Positions 41,501 through 55,845 of a DNA stretch of 64,000 bases are shown one piece after another. The notes beneath the pieces are model-generated. The model did no database searches. It was not told where the DNA came from and saw only the letters and a list, made by a program, of their open reading frames with translations. The stretch is from Amphiduros pacificus (Eukaryota; Annelida; Polychaeta; Phyllodocida; Hesionidae): contig OX439012.1 in assembly GCA_949316495.1 (NCBI GenBank), forward strand, positions 5,025,059-5,089,058, read 5' to 3'. The stretch's first letter is position 1; every line of letters starts with the position of its first letter. Position numbers and translations under genes: made by a program.

Positions 41501-44500
41501 TAATCTTCTTCCCATCGAGCTTTGTCTTGATTCTTTGTTATGTCTCCTAATTTCCAATGGTGAAGCCATAACCTCAATTTCCTGAAATAACACCATGTGA
41601 TTGGTTTAAAACAATCATGTGACCAATCCTGTATCATGTGACCAGTCATGTGACATATATGGACTTATTTTCATAATGACAAATAAAGAATATGTCAAAA
41701 GTTGTAAAGTGTATACCTGACTTTCCACACATGGTAAAGTTTCTGAAAATAATTTTTCCCCTAACTTACCAGTGTTCAAATGTTTCTTTTTTTGTTTTTT
41801 TTTTTTTCTTGTGGGGATTTCAAATTAATAAGAAAGTAAACATCAGTGATTTGTTTCATTTTGTATCTGAATGTACCAAACTTTAAATGTTCTTTTTTCA
41901 ATTCACAGATCATCAAGTAATAGCATGTGAATACAATTCTCAAGCGCAGGGACTTTTCAAGGTTAGTCACAGTTGGCAAAGTCCCGCTTTTTCTGACCAA
42001 GTGCTGACACATAAAAATTCTTTGAACATCGATCTCATCACTTTCAAGATTAATTTTTGAAAATAATCATGAAGGTTTCCCACTCTAATTTTGTGATATT
42101 TTTGGAGAATATTTTGTAAGCCTTTGCCAACAAAGCATTGACCTGAGTGTCCCCCAAACACGAAATAATTAGACAAAGACAACACAGACAGAGTCTGGCT
42201 TTCTCCAGCCAAATACACAAATGCATCTACTCCAACAAGTTCCCGAGCTCAGACCATTTCTAATTTTAGAACGTTTCTTTGTTTTTCCAAAAAGCAGTCA
42301 ATAGGATGACAGTAAAAAAAAAGATGCCCAGTCAGATTTTCTGTGAAAACGTAGATAATTGGAATTTTATTTGTCAAAATAATATATTAAACTTTCAAGA
42401 AAAACATGACCTCATTGGTTGATCGCTCTGCTGACTTGAATGAAAACAAATGAACTGAGATAAAGTGCAACATGTACCCAGGTTATGGTTTTCCATACAA
42501 GATACCAATTCAGTTTTGATGAGATATTCATTAATATCTTGTTAATCATTATCTTGTTACCAATGCATTTCACGCACAAAATCTGTGACTGTAAGGTCAC
42601 TGCACTAAAGTCAACGGATACAGGGGCAAAATAAAACTGACAGTGCACAACTGCATCTTGTGTTTGTCTTGTGGCTGGCATTTTGAATAACACAGACATA
42701 TTAGCCAATGAGAATCAAGATAACAGGTTGGGGCCAAATATGATGTGTAACATGCATTTTGACTGGTCAAAATTATCATCTTCTCTTGAAAGTGATTTAA
42801 ATGACCATTTAGGAAGAAATGATAAACATTACAAAAAAGCACTGATAAGCAGAGCTCTAAGGACAATGACATATGTTTATTCACTTTAAATGGTTGTGAA
42901 ATTTTGCATGCACACACATTTTGAATTCAAGGTCAAAGTGTAAAGGTCAAAAGTCACATGATTAAAACAGTCTGATGAGGCAGAGTTTGACCAAAGAAGT
43001 TTCTGTATACCAAGTTTTAATTTCCTCTTATATTTGTGACCTCGAGGTCACTGCACTAAGGCCAATGGCAACATCACTAAGATTTGAAGGAATCTGAATC
43101 ATTACCTTTATATCTACCTCTGTATAAAATGTGAAAATATATTACTGGTAGTTTTGGAGAAGATTATTAAAGAAAATGTTGACAGACAGACAGACATTTT
43201 CAACACTCCTAAAGCTTTGCGACTTCAAAGAAGTCAGCAGAGCTAAAAAGGGAAAAAACTACCATTTTATGGTCTCCAGTACGCAAACATAAAAGATTTT
43301 ATGAAAATTGTCCTCACTCTCTTGACAGATTATCATCCAAATTAATTAGATTTTAGGATAGTGACCAGGCTATGATATTTCTTTGCAGAAAATATCAGAC
43401 ACACAGTGAAATGCTTTTATATATTTGAAAATATGAGAAAATAAAAGCGCTGGTAACATTGTTGAGATGACTGAGTATAAAACAATTATGTGCAAACCTA
43501 TAATTTAAGAAATTTATATTTTCAATCAATCATTCCCTTCACACTTATATTCATCATTTGGATTTGTTTAATTATTCCATAATAATTCAAAAACTGTTGA
43601 TTGTCATTTTAGGCCTGCTAATAATAGACAATGCAAATGGTTGCTATGGTGACATGACATGGTTGCTAAGGAAACAGCTACTAAATATACAACAACACGT
43701 AAATCAGCCGGATATTTGTGCAATCAAGCACTGAACGACACTTCTCTTGTATTCATATTCCATTAACGCATTTATCCAGCAATTTGCCAATTATTTCTTT
43801 TTAAATGCTGTATCAATAAGTTATGGAATGATGGATAAATGAGTTTTCAGTTGTATCTAGCAACGCTATAACAAACAAGGCTGCTTCTTGACATAAAGTT
43901 AACGTATGACAAAACTTATATATTTGATGTGTGGAGATTTTTGTTTCGATATGGACTATATTTCGGTTATTTTGGCCATATGCTTATTTTGTATATCCCA
44001 TTAAAAATAAGCAGAGCATGTCCCGAAAGTGATGTGTGGGATAAAAAGGTGTAGATTTTTGTTTTAAGCCCCAGTCACACTTACACGATCTTTAACAAGA
44101 CTGTTCGGGAATTGGCACGATTGTGATGATCGCACAAAAACAAAAGTCAGACGACCACATGCTGAGACATGACACGATCAGACCCAGACCCCCACTCGAC
44201 CATAACAGAGACCACCACGTGTTCAACACGTCCTTCTCTATCACGTGACTATCTGTGCAACATGGCCAGGTCTTCCTGTGATCTTAACAAAGTCTTTACT
44301 AGTCCTCAGAAGTCCTCAGATGTCCTCAAAAGTCGTATGTTATCTGCCGTGATCGCTAGTTGAGCGTACCAGATCGTCAGGCCATCCTACCATGGACGTA
44401 TGGCATGACGTACGGACATCGTAGACAAATACCTATACGACAGTCAGAAGATTATGCATGATCGCCACATGTTCACACCAGAGGGCATGGCGACTGTGTG

Positions 44501-47500
44501 GGGACTGCCACAGGACTGCCCCCAGACCACCTTCACGTCGTGGCTGTGACACGATTGTTTTGAACAGTTCAAAACAATCGTGGGCCTGTGCCGACATCAG
44601 CAGACCAAACAAGACCTTGGCAGACCATTGCAGACCACCCCACGTGTGATTCCGTTCTGATAAACGATGTGAGACGATTTAACAGATCGTACCAAGTCCT
44701 GTGACAGATCGTGTAAGTGTGACTGGGGCTTTACATATGGATTATATTTCGGTTATTTTGGCCATATGCTTATTTTGTAGAGCCCATTAAAATTAAACAG
44801 AGCGTGCCCTGAAAGTGATAAGTGGGACAAAGAACTAATAGAATATGGTCTATCACCATGACAACAATGTTGATGCGGTGGATATATTGTGTGGGGTGAA
44901 ACTCTGCATTGCCAGATACAACAGGGTAAGTGCACAAAACATACACTAGGCTATCTATCATATTGTCACAAACACACTCACTGGCAATAGAACTTTATGG
45001 TGATTTTCTACAAGTATGTAAACTGGATGGGTTCAACATTAAAACAAAATGTTAAAGAGAATGTCTATCATGATAAAACAGTAACATTGCTTGATCAATT
45101 AGTTGTGTTCCAAGATGCTTTTTTTTATCACCTATATGATTTTCATTTTCGTTATTTAAAAATGCTTTAAAATTATTTGTAGCTTTGCAAATTGGGAAAA
45201 CTCTTCAATATTTCAGCACCCATCCAGTTACTACGGTTACAGCACATTTTTATCTTGCTTAAAAACTCAAAATTTCACCCCAAAAAAATCCCTTCATTGC
45301 AAGTTACAGCAATGTTTTAAGTAAACAAACACAATTTTTTTCACAATACACAGTTGCTATGGACACAATACTCAGTTGCCATGGACACAATATTCATTAG
45401 TCATGGCAACCAATCTCAAGCATACTTACTCCTTCTTGTTCTGAGCTTGACAAAAACTGTTATAATAATAGCAGATAATTGAGAAACGTGGGGAAATTGA
45501 GGATTTGGCTAATCCAGGTCAGGGGATGCAGTCCTTTATTTTTGACAAGAACTGACACAAACACAATAATAACATTAACAATCGTATTCCATATTTGGCT
45601 CTTAAATAAAAAGTCAGAGATCTCATTAAACCAAATAAATTTTTTTAAATGATTGCAATTTGTCTGATAGGAAACAAGGGCAGAACATAGGTATTATTGA
45701 TATCTTTGAATACACCCAGTGTTTAGGATTAGTACCAGTGGTGCCTTTGACTGGTATCACACCCCGAACAAGAGAGGATTCTCCCTTTCCATTCGGTTCA
45801 TTTCTACTCTTTTCTATTTCTATTCCTGGTAAAATACTTGCATTTTTAATTACCTTTCAGTAAATTTCAGGACTAAAAGTTAAAGTTTTAATTCATCCAG
45901 AAGGCATTATAAGAAAATGTTTTTTTTTTTTTTAATAGAAAATTCAGTTTGAGTACAGATCTAAAAATTCATTGATAGGATCAGTAATTATGGACAACAC
46001 TGTAAAAATAATATATCATTTTTATTTTTTGCAAAAAATTCAATTAAGTCAAGTTGACTGTACACTTCATGACCACGGCGTGAGGATAAAACTTTCAAAT
46101 GGAACCCACCATCCCAAATGGCACAAATGAATCAAAATGGCAAACTTACGGGACAAGAATCTCTTGAGCGTTGTTGATCATTTGTTTGCCAATCATGATC
46201 ACCCCTAACTGCATTGCCAGCTCGATGAGACAGCCACCATTCTGACACTAAAAATACACAACAAATCTTGTAAAAATACACACAAATCTTGTAAAAATAC
46301 ACACAAATCTTGAAGAAATGAGTGAATTAACCAAAAAAGCTTTAATTTCTTTTTTTTATTCAATTGACAATTTTACACTATAAATATATAAAAACAAGGA
46401 GTCAATATCTTTCAATCATAGTGAGCACATTTTTCCCACCAGTCAATTCAATAATTAAGTTGAATGGCAAATATTTCATTTAAAAAAAATATAACTACAT
46501 GATAAAATTTAAAACAATATGTACCTCTTCATTTCTCAAGCCAAAGAATGTTGTATAATTGCCTGGATATCCAGTCCACCTGCACAATAGAAACCAAATT
46601 TACAAAAATGTTTTGGGTTGTGTAAAGTTTTCAACACTTATATCTAGGTGGCAGCACCACAAGTGGTTAACATTCACCAGATGGCAGCACCTACCTGCCC
46701 TTGAAGAATCCAATATATATAATAGACGAGTAGAAGTTCACAAATTGGAAGATGAAGACTTTGAATATCAGCTGATCATCAAACTCGGTTTGGGTTCTGT
46801 GCATTTCTGGATTAAAAAAAGTTTTTCTTAAACATTTTTATTCAATATCCCAACATTTCAACAAATTCATAACATTATGATATTTCATTGAATTTGGAGA
46901 TATGCTGTGATAATTCATTTTCTGAGTACTTTAAAATAAGTAAAATACTGTGTGCTAAGCTCTAAAAACCCCATCAGTTCAGTGTTTGATCTTGTGACCT
47001 AGTTAATTGTGTAGATCAAAGTCACTTGATTTTTATTGTCTTTATATATACCTGGGAAAATAAACTAACACTGCGTGAGATCTTGGAGAAATCATTAATG
47101 TAGACACAAAGGTTTGAGATAAAAAGGGACATCATAGTTGCCATCTTCAGTATTAGCACAAAATAAAAATAGTTTTACATTATTTTGTTCTAAAACAAAT
47201 TAGTATCTACAAAACCCATTTTTAGCTATACACATTGTGAATAAAATGTTCTTTTTGTTCCACTGATTATGAAGGTATAAATTTAATCTCTGTTCTCCAA
47301 CCATATGCAATCTTGTGATATATCAGTTATGAAAAGTAGCTGTAAATTGCTGATATTTCATAAATGCAATATTTTGTACAATATTTTGGCTTTACATGTA
47401 AGTTCCATTTGTTAACATAGATGTTTAATTTTCAATTGTTCTGAAGTTGACAACTCTGATAAAATTTTGAATCCATTATGTAAAACAAGGCGCTGTTACA

Positions 47501-50500
47501 CCACCATACCTCGTATAACAGACATCACATATTTGAGTTGTGCCATGCCTTTGGACAGACAGACAGACAGACATACAGATGAGTGGTAAGAATGCTATTC
47601 AGGTGAGGGGTAAAAAAACCACAAAGAGGCTACCGTACCCCACTGTGTAAGCTTGAGTGCCAGTTTCTCGTAGACTTTTCCGAGTGCCATGATGAGAATC
47701 AAGTTGACAACGGCAGCCGACATACTGCTGATTGTACTCGCAATGGACCGAAGTTCATTGTTTTGAAACAGCGGGATGCTGATGAGAATGCGATACATGA
47801 TGACAGCTATGATGAATATTATGACCAGGATCATCTGCAAACCGTTACCATAGAAACATGTCATTTGTGGCAAAGGCATTTTGTCGGGGTAAACTATTTT
47901 CTACAAACAAATCACTAAAAAATGTATTCTTTTTGAAAAAAAAACAATATTAAATAATAATAAACAATTTGATGAACACAATGGTTACTAGGTGGCAACA
48001 ATAGTCCATAGTTACCATAAGGACAATGACAGCTACACCAGAGATAATCCTTGGTATTCTCTCTTTCTGAGGGAAGTGAGGTTCTTTTAAGCCTGTGATA
48101 GGGTTGCGTTCCATCGTTGGGGCCATGGCGGCGTACTCCGGTCGTGGACGTTCCTAAAAATGTGACAAACCATATTTCACATTATGATGTCACATGTATT
48201 ATAGCTTCAGTTCTCACCATTTTTACATATTACATTAAAACTGTACACATTGGCTCAATGTGATTTTCTACACACACAGATTTATCAAAATCAAGCAAAA
48301 ATCATTCATGAGCAAACAATTCAAAGATATTAAATGAGAAGTTTGGTGATTTTCTGATTTAGCAAAAGTGAAATATTTTGTTCAGGGGGAATCTGACACA
48401 GAAATCTCTGAAGACATCCATACAGAAGGTGCTCAGCGTACTGAGAGAAGTGTGACAGTAAATTTGGCCTATCCTGTAGATATATATATATTCACCTCTT
48501 CTTCCTCAAAGTCCAGGCAATCCCAATGATGTCCCAGGCTGGCATTCTTTCTCTTCCAATACTCTAAAAATGATACCGCTGAAAAAGAAAACGTACATAT
48601 AAGTGCCCTTTTAGACCTATTATTTCCAACTGTATTTGTGTGGGGCATTTTTCGTTTGGAAGCATGTGGCTTTTCTTTGATAAACAATCATTACAGTCCC
48701 AGCCCACTGTGTTAGGAAAATACCACACCCAAATGGCATTAGCTTTCTTGGTATAAGTATCTTTTAAACTAGTATTAGTATCCTTAACGGACATATATTT
48801 TCAGATAAACCAATAATCCTCATCAGATATGAGAAAAATTTCTCATATTTCTCATATTTCCAAATCAACAATTTGCTCATCTGAACAGTTGGGAATCCAA
48901 TAAAATAGTTTAATCAAACTCAAAGACTCTTTGGTGGTCTCAAATGGCATTAGCTTTCTTGGTATAAGTGTCTTTTAAATGAGTATTAGTATCCTTAACG
49001 GACATATCTTTTCAGATCTCAATAAAATAGTTTCATCAGACTCTTAGGTGGTCTCTAATCATTTATTCTTATTATTAGCAAACCTAAACGTGACAGGAAA
49101 ACAGCTCATAAACGTGACGTTGCTTACCCCAAAATGAGACAAAGATGGCGTAGAAGACGGTGCCAGGATGATCAAATAGATAAGAGATCCTCATGTAGAG
49201 GCAGACGTCGGAGAGGAACCAGTACTGACAGCCGATGTCCTCATCGCAAAGCGGACACATCTTGAACCCTTCACCACTGTCACACACTTCCTGACTGCAA
49301 GAGACAAAGCAAAACCTCATCAAATCTCTCGTTATGTCACATGTACTTCAAATATAAATACTGCTTGCAAAATTTTCAAGTTTATTCTCGCTGTTCTGTA
49401 GATCCTGCCTGCAAAAAGACCATACTTGCAAATTCTACGAAAAATTTCATCAAATCTCATTGTATTATCAGTCCTAACTGCAAATCATCATGTCGTATTA
49501 CAATTGTTTGAAATTAAAGGTTAAATGTCAGTGTAATATAATATGTATCCCACCTGTAGTTTTCATTGATATATAAACCCAAACTGGAAAAATTTGTTGA
49601 TTGAAGATGATTGAATAAAACTGCTTAAAAGGCCTTTTAACACAGCCCAAGCCTTGTAACACAGCCCAAGCCTTGAAACACAGCCCAAGCCTTGTAACAC
49701 AGCCCAAGCCTTGTAACACAGCCCAAGCCTTGTAATACAGCCCAAGCCTTGTCAGGGTGGCCACACTCTGACGAGAAAAAAATTCCCTGACATTTCCCTG
49801 ACTTTTCCATGACTCAAGAAATAATTCCAGGTATTGTAGCCTCCATCCTCCCCCACAGCCGCCCATTCCATCCTTTACCTGGATGATGGTTTTATGCATA
49901 AATGTACATTACTTATAAGCCTGTGATTATGGACATTATATTTAAAAGGTACAATATGTATCTTTAAACTCTTAAAATGAGTTACTTTTGTTTTGGTATA
50001 ATTTGTGTTCATCATGACTGATGACTTCAAATCAAATCGTAAGTCAATGTGGTCAATGATTAATCTAGTGCACTGCAAGACCATCACAGGCTTATTAATA
50101 ATTCCTTTTATTACTTTTTATTTTGCTACATGTAGGCAAGAGAAACAAAATATCATCACTACAGATACTCGGTCTCATATACATCCTGAGGGTATAGCAC
50201 TAAACATTACTTTCAAAGTAACACACTTCCTGCAGGATACTACTTTGAAAACAATACACATATATATATGGCCATGTGATCATAACTAAATTTAATATCA
50301 TTTTAGTGGATAATGAAGATTATTCAACAATTTTCTTTTTTTAATCAAATACATTTCAACACATTTTGACTTTGTCCGAATTGGAAGAAAAAAAGTTTTC
50401 TTCACCCATAGTTTCATGTGTTCCGCCATTTCTGCAATCCAGTTCACATGCTTGAGATTGAAATCAATTTGGTGGTGTGACCCCAAAAATAATAATTCAT

Positions 50501-53500
50501 CTTATAAATGTGTTTAACATATATCTAGGTTTTTGTGGCGCATAATTACCATTCAACTTATACACAAGTCATCTTGTACAGGAGTATATATATGGTACAT
50601 TGATTGAATATTGGGGCCTCCCATGCACACATCACACTAAATTTAAAGGTATGTTCCTGCTGAATGCCAAATTCAGGGGATGTTTATATTCATCATGCTA
50701 AATGACTCAATCCTGCAATCTATGCAAGTTCAGAGGTTCTGCCCTGTTGAACACAAAATTTAGAACCATAAATTTCCCTGCACAGAGAAATATATATTTA
50801 TAGTTATATGTGTAGGGCCTGGGAGGCCACAATATTGGAATGATGTCTACTGAATAGAACTAAAATATAAAAAATAAGTAAGACATATAACAACATCATG
50901 GATATTTGAGCTCCAACTTGGAAACTTTAATTCTTGCCATTATAGTATTAAAGCCAAAGGAGCTCATTTTGTTCCCTCAGTTATTCTTTATCATGAATGT
51001 TTGTTTTAAACCCATCAATGATCTAAAAGTACTCAATGATTATGAAAATGAACAAAATTCCCTGACTTTTCCCTGACATTTCTGTCAATCAGAAATTTCC
51101 CTGACATTCTTTAAAATTCCCTGACATTTCCCTGACCTTGAAAAAAAAAAGTTTTTCCCTGACTTTTCCAGGTGCGTGGCCACCCTGCTTGTAACACAGG
51201 CCAACGTTCAAGGGTATTCAATAACTTTTATTAATGGTATAAAAGTACCGTCTACTGCGGGTAAAGTTAACAATTTCAATACTTCACAAATTCCCCTCGT
51301 AAGAACTATGAACTTACGCAGGAATGTAAGTGTTCATCGTGATGACACCATACATGAAGACCAGGAGACCAACAATGGATGCTGGCAGGAGCCATGCTGT
51401 GTAGAATCCTGCAATAACATTAAACAATGGTTGCTATGGGGATCGTTACTGTAGCAACATCATGAAATTGATGATCAAGGCCAAGGTCAAATTCAAAACC
51501 AAAGTTTTCATTGTGGTTCCCCACCCTGGTTAACAGACACAGGGAATAAACAGGGCCTCTCTGGCAAGTTCATCGTAGCCACCTTATCTTATAGGTAGCA
51601 AGCTAACAGTCAATTAATTGATTATTGATTAATTAATTAATAATTAATTAATCAATTATTATTATTTTCCTCTTTTTTTGGGTGGGGGGGTCTGGGGTCA
51701 ATAGTCTGAATATAACAAAAATATTTAAACATAACTGCATTTGTACTGACAAACTGTATTATTATGTGTTACTAAAATACTCCATTATCCATTACGTAAT
51801 TTTTCTGTTTATATTAAACATAATCTTATATTAAACCATAGAAAATCATATTTCTTATCATCATGACCATCGTGATCACTATTAATTTAGTGTAATATCA
51901 TAAGTTCAGGTTCAGGATGTACTCACCCAGCCATGCAAAGTAGATGGCAATTTTTTCCCCAAAATACTCCCTTATATGGTCAAGGGGCTGATACTTGTAC
52001 CATTTGCCCCATCGTGCCCAGTATTCGTGGAGGATCTGTCGGGGGTTCAGAGATTCAGGGGGTACCTTAGTTGATGGAAGTTCATAAACACCCTGAAAAA
52101 AAAACAATGAAAACAAATATAATAAAATATGAAAAAAAATGGAAACAATTATTGTGTTTTTACAACCATTTTAGAAACCCTTTCAGTCAAACCCACCACC
52201 TTCTGTATTTCATTTAAAATAGTTTTGATCCTTTTAACCAGTGTGAAAGTAACAGGTAGTGGGAGTCAAACCCACCACCTAGCATCCTGCCTTTGTATAA
52301 TACCCAATAATGGCACATATCCTGTGCTAGTGAAGCTGGATCAAAGAAAATACAAAGTGCCTCGGTGGTTTAGACAAATCACCTTCCCTTCTCATTGGGG
52401 ATAGGAGAGTTTGTTTGTTTGTTTGTTTGTTTGTTTGTTTGTTTGTTTGTTTGTTTGTGATTAACATTATTAAATTATGTCAACATTATTAACGTTATTA
52501 ACATTATGTCACACATTATTAACGTTATTAACAGAAGTCATTTAATTGACCAAGTTATCACATTATTACAAATTTAAATAAATGACAAAGAGACAAAATA
52601 GTTAACATTATGTCACACATTATTAACAGTATTAACACATTATTTCAGAGGTGGTATCTGACTCTACCTCACCATGCAATATAATATCATATGATCCCTT
52701 TCCTCTTTTGCTCTGGTTGAAGTGCCGCCCTCACAGCAGAGTCTTAAAACCACACATCAACCATAAGCTGCATCCAATGTTGACATCGCCATGGCAACTG
52801 ATAGAAGTGACCTTTACAAAGTGTCACAGGAAATGTACTCCCTGTCGTGAGCCTCAGCGGACACCATAACTTAAATAACCTCTCTTATTCTGTCTCATTT
52901 AGACAGACAAGAATCTCATTTCTGCCTCACTTAATGAAATGTGAAAGATTAGGGTTTATTTTCCTTTTACAGTTATCATTTGTTTAATACCTCTTTGATA
53001 TTTCGACATTCTGAGTGCACCTCACCATTCTACCCCAAATAACCAAAATTTAATTGCAACCCTTTACACCATTTAAACCAGTTGAAGGTTATTGGGATGG
53101 AAGGATTGGAAGTGGGGAATGCAACAAATAACCATCAACTGCACTTGTCTAAAAATCCTCCATTCCTTTCCCTTCCCACCATTCCACCCAGCTATTTAAA
53201 TCATTTCAACCCGTCACTTCTCAGCATTCATTCCTTCCCTTTCACAACAATTTAACCTGCCACTTTTAAATATCTCATCCTAAAACTCATCCAACCAATC
53301 CATCTTACCAATCCCAACCTTAAATCCCAACCCATCCCATTAAACCATCCCACCATTCCATCTTACCAATCCAAACCTTAAATCCCAACCCATCCCATTA
53401 AACCATCCCACCATTCCATCTTACCAATCCAAACCTTCAATCCCAACCCATCCCATTAAACCATCCCACCATTCCATCTTACCAATCCAAACCTTCAATC

Positions 53501-55808
53501 CCAACCCATCCCATTAAACCATCCCACCAATCCATCTTACCAATCCAAACCTTCAATCCCAACCCATCCCATTAAACCATCCCACCAATCCATCTTACCA
53601 ATCCCAACCTTAAATCCCAACCCATCCCATTAAACCATCCCACCATTCCATTCCACCAATCCGGCCCTTCTATCGCAACCAATCCCAACATTCCATCCCA
53701 GCCCTTTCTACAATACCGTTGAGCCAGACTCTACCCGCTTCACTCTTTGTTGGATAAAGTGAGATGATTTTACTCACATCATGGAGAGGGTAGGCGGCGG
53801 CATACACCTCCTCCTCCAGTAGTCTCTCTATTCCAATCTCCGCCCGTTTCCGCTTGCCATACACGGCGGTGGCCAGAATCTCTGCAGCAATTCGGCTGCG
53901 GTCCTTGTTGGGAAAGTATGTGTCATGATTATCACTGCCAAGAAACCTGAAATATGTAAGATTGACATATTTATCAAAATGTCTTCAAATTCCTGCAAAA
54001 TTACTTTAATTTGGGTAGGTATAAGTGGCAATCACTGCTGGCGGGAGTAGGTGTTTACATCAAGTTTAAAATAACTTAAAGCCCTAGTTAACATTGTCTG
54101 AATGGTATGCAATTCCTGGGAAAACCAAAGCTTTATCCTCTATTGAAATGATATCATCCATAAGTATATTTAATATAACTGTCAGTTTGGTCCTACCTGT
54201 CAGTTTGGTCCTACCTATCAGTTTGGTCCTACCTATCAGTTTGGTCCTACCTGTCTGTTTGGTCCTACCTGTCAGTTTGGTCCTACCTGTCTGTTTGGTC
54301 CTACCTGTCAGTTTGGTCCTACCTGTCAGTTTGGTCCTACCTGTCAGTTTGGTCCTACCTGTCAGTTTGGTCCTACCTGTCAGTTTGGTCCTACCTATCA
54401 GTTTGGTCCTACCTGTCAGTTTGGTCCTACCTATCAGTTTGGTCCTACCTGTCAGTTTGGTCCTACCTGTCAGTTTGGTCCTACCTATCAGTTTGGTCCT
54501 ACCTGTCAGTTTGGTCCTACCTATCAGTTTGGTCCTACCTGTCAATATGGTCCTACCTGTCTGTTTGGTCCTACCTGTCAGTTTGGTCCTACCTGTCAGT
54601 TTGGTCCTACCTGTCAGTTTGGTCCTACCTGTCAGTTTGGTCCTACCTGTCTGTTTGGTCCTACCTGTCTGTTTGGTCCTACCAGTCAGTTTGGTCCTAC
54701 CTGTCAGTTTGGTCCTACCTGTCAGTTTGGTCCTACCTGTCTGTTTGGTCCTACCTGTCAGTTTGGTCATACCTGTCAGTTTGGTCCTACCTATCAGTTT
54801 GGTCCTACCTGTCAGTTTGGTCCTACCTGTCTGTTTGGTCCTACCTGTCTGTTTGGTCCTACCTGTCTGTTTGTTCCTACCTGTCAGTTTGGTCCTACCT
54901 GGTCTTAACTCTGAATTTGGTCATAAAAAGTTGCTGTGAAATTGGTCATTCATTTCATTTAAAAAAACTCTTTTTGGTCATGCTTGAGTTTCGACCTGCT
55001 GACCTGTCTATTTTGGAGACCTTGAACTGGCAGGTGTAGTAATCGAGTGGTTTGTTTGGGACTTCTTCCTCCATCATGTTAGGAATTCGTAACATTTTCA
55101 ACACCTTCTCCGACCAGTTCGAACCTGGGTTGGGATGTGCCTGAAACCAGCATGTCATAAACAAATGTTAGATTTATAGAAAATAAAAATCTCTCTTACA
55201 ATTGTTTCAAGTACAGCTGTAACCTCATGGGCATTAGAGTTATGCTATTCATTGAAAGCGGACACTGTCCCGAAGGGCACTATACAAAAGTTTTATTATT
55301 ATCTTTATTATTATTATTGATTCATAAATAATCATTTAAATCCTTTCAAAGAGCAGATTTAAGCAGACGATAATTGACCAATTAAAATACATGCAAATTA
55401 AATTTGGCCCCAACTTGTTATCTCAATTCTCTGTGGCTCATATTTGTAATGTTGTTCAAAACGGGAACCTTCTTGACATCTCAATGGTAGTGATAAGATT
55501 TTTGAAAAAAATCATAACAAAATGAAAAAAAAGATCTGAGCCTGTTGGAAAATAGATAGAATTGTTCCCCTCAAAATACCACATATTTCCTACTTATAGG
55601 AGAATGCAGAGGTTAATCTCCCCTACAAATGTTTCAGTTATAGCTGAAACCTCATAAAATATAACTATGATGGATCCCTGACTCTAAGTATTTACGTTTT
55701 ACTATTAAAATGGCCGCCAAACTTGAATGGTAGCAGTGCCGATGTCTCCAGAAAAACCGACTCATCTTATAATCAGAAATTGGGCTTTTCAAGCAAAATT
55801 ACATCAAT

Positions 55809-55845
<37 letters not shown>

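Larger units (their letters stand above)
41582..46149. other. Large ANO7 intron with two transposon-derived regions
   Basis: A 4.6-kb intron. It contains a composite of dispersed repeats (42412-43250), a TIR element (44067-44730) and its flanking direct repeats, all listed separately. Short 'catgtgacca' repeats stand at 41590-41655 and GTTGCTATGG-type motifs at 43639-43675 and 45350-45415. Nothing coding was seen. Confidence 0.6.

Noticed and set aside
44169-44649. Small plus-strand frames
   Set aside because: They lie inside the non-autonomous TIR element and resemble no transposase.
54084-54939. Frames of 228 (minus) and 281 (plus) codons with a 6-residue repeat
   Set aside because: The 18-bp array period is divisible by three, so frames stay open on both strands. 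It lies wholly within an ANO7 intron.
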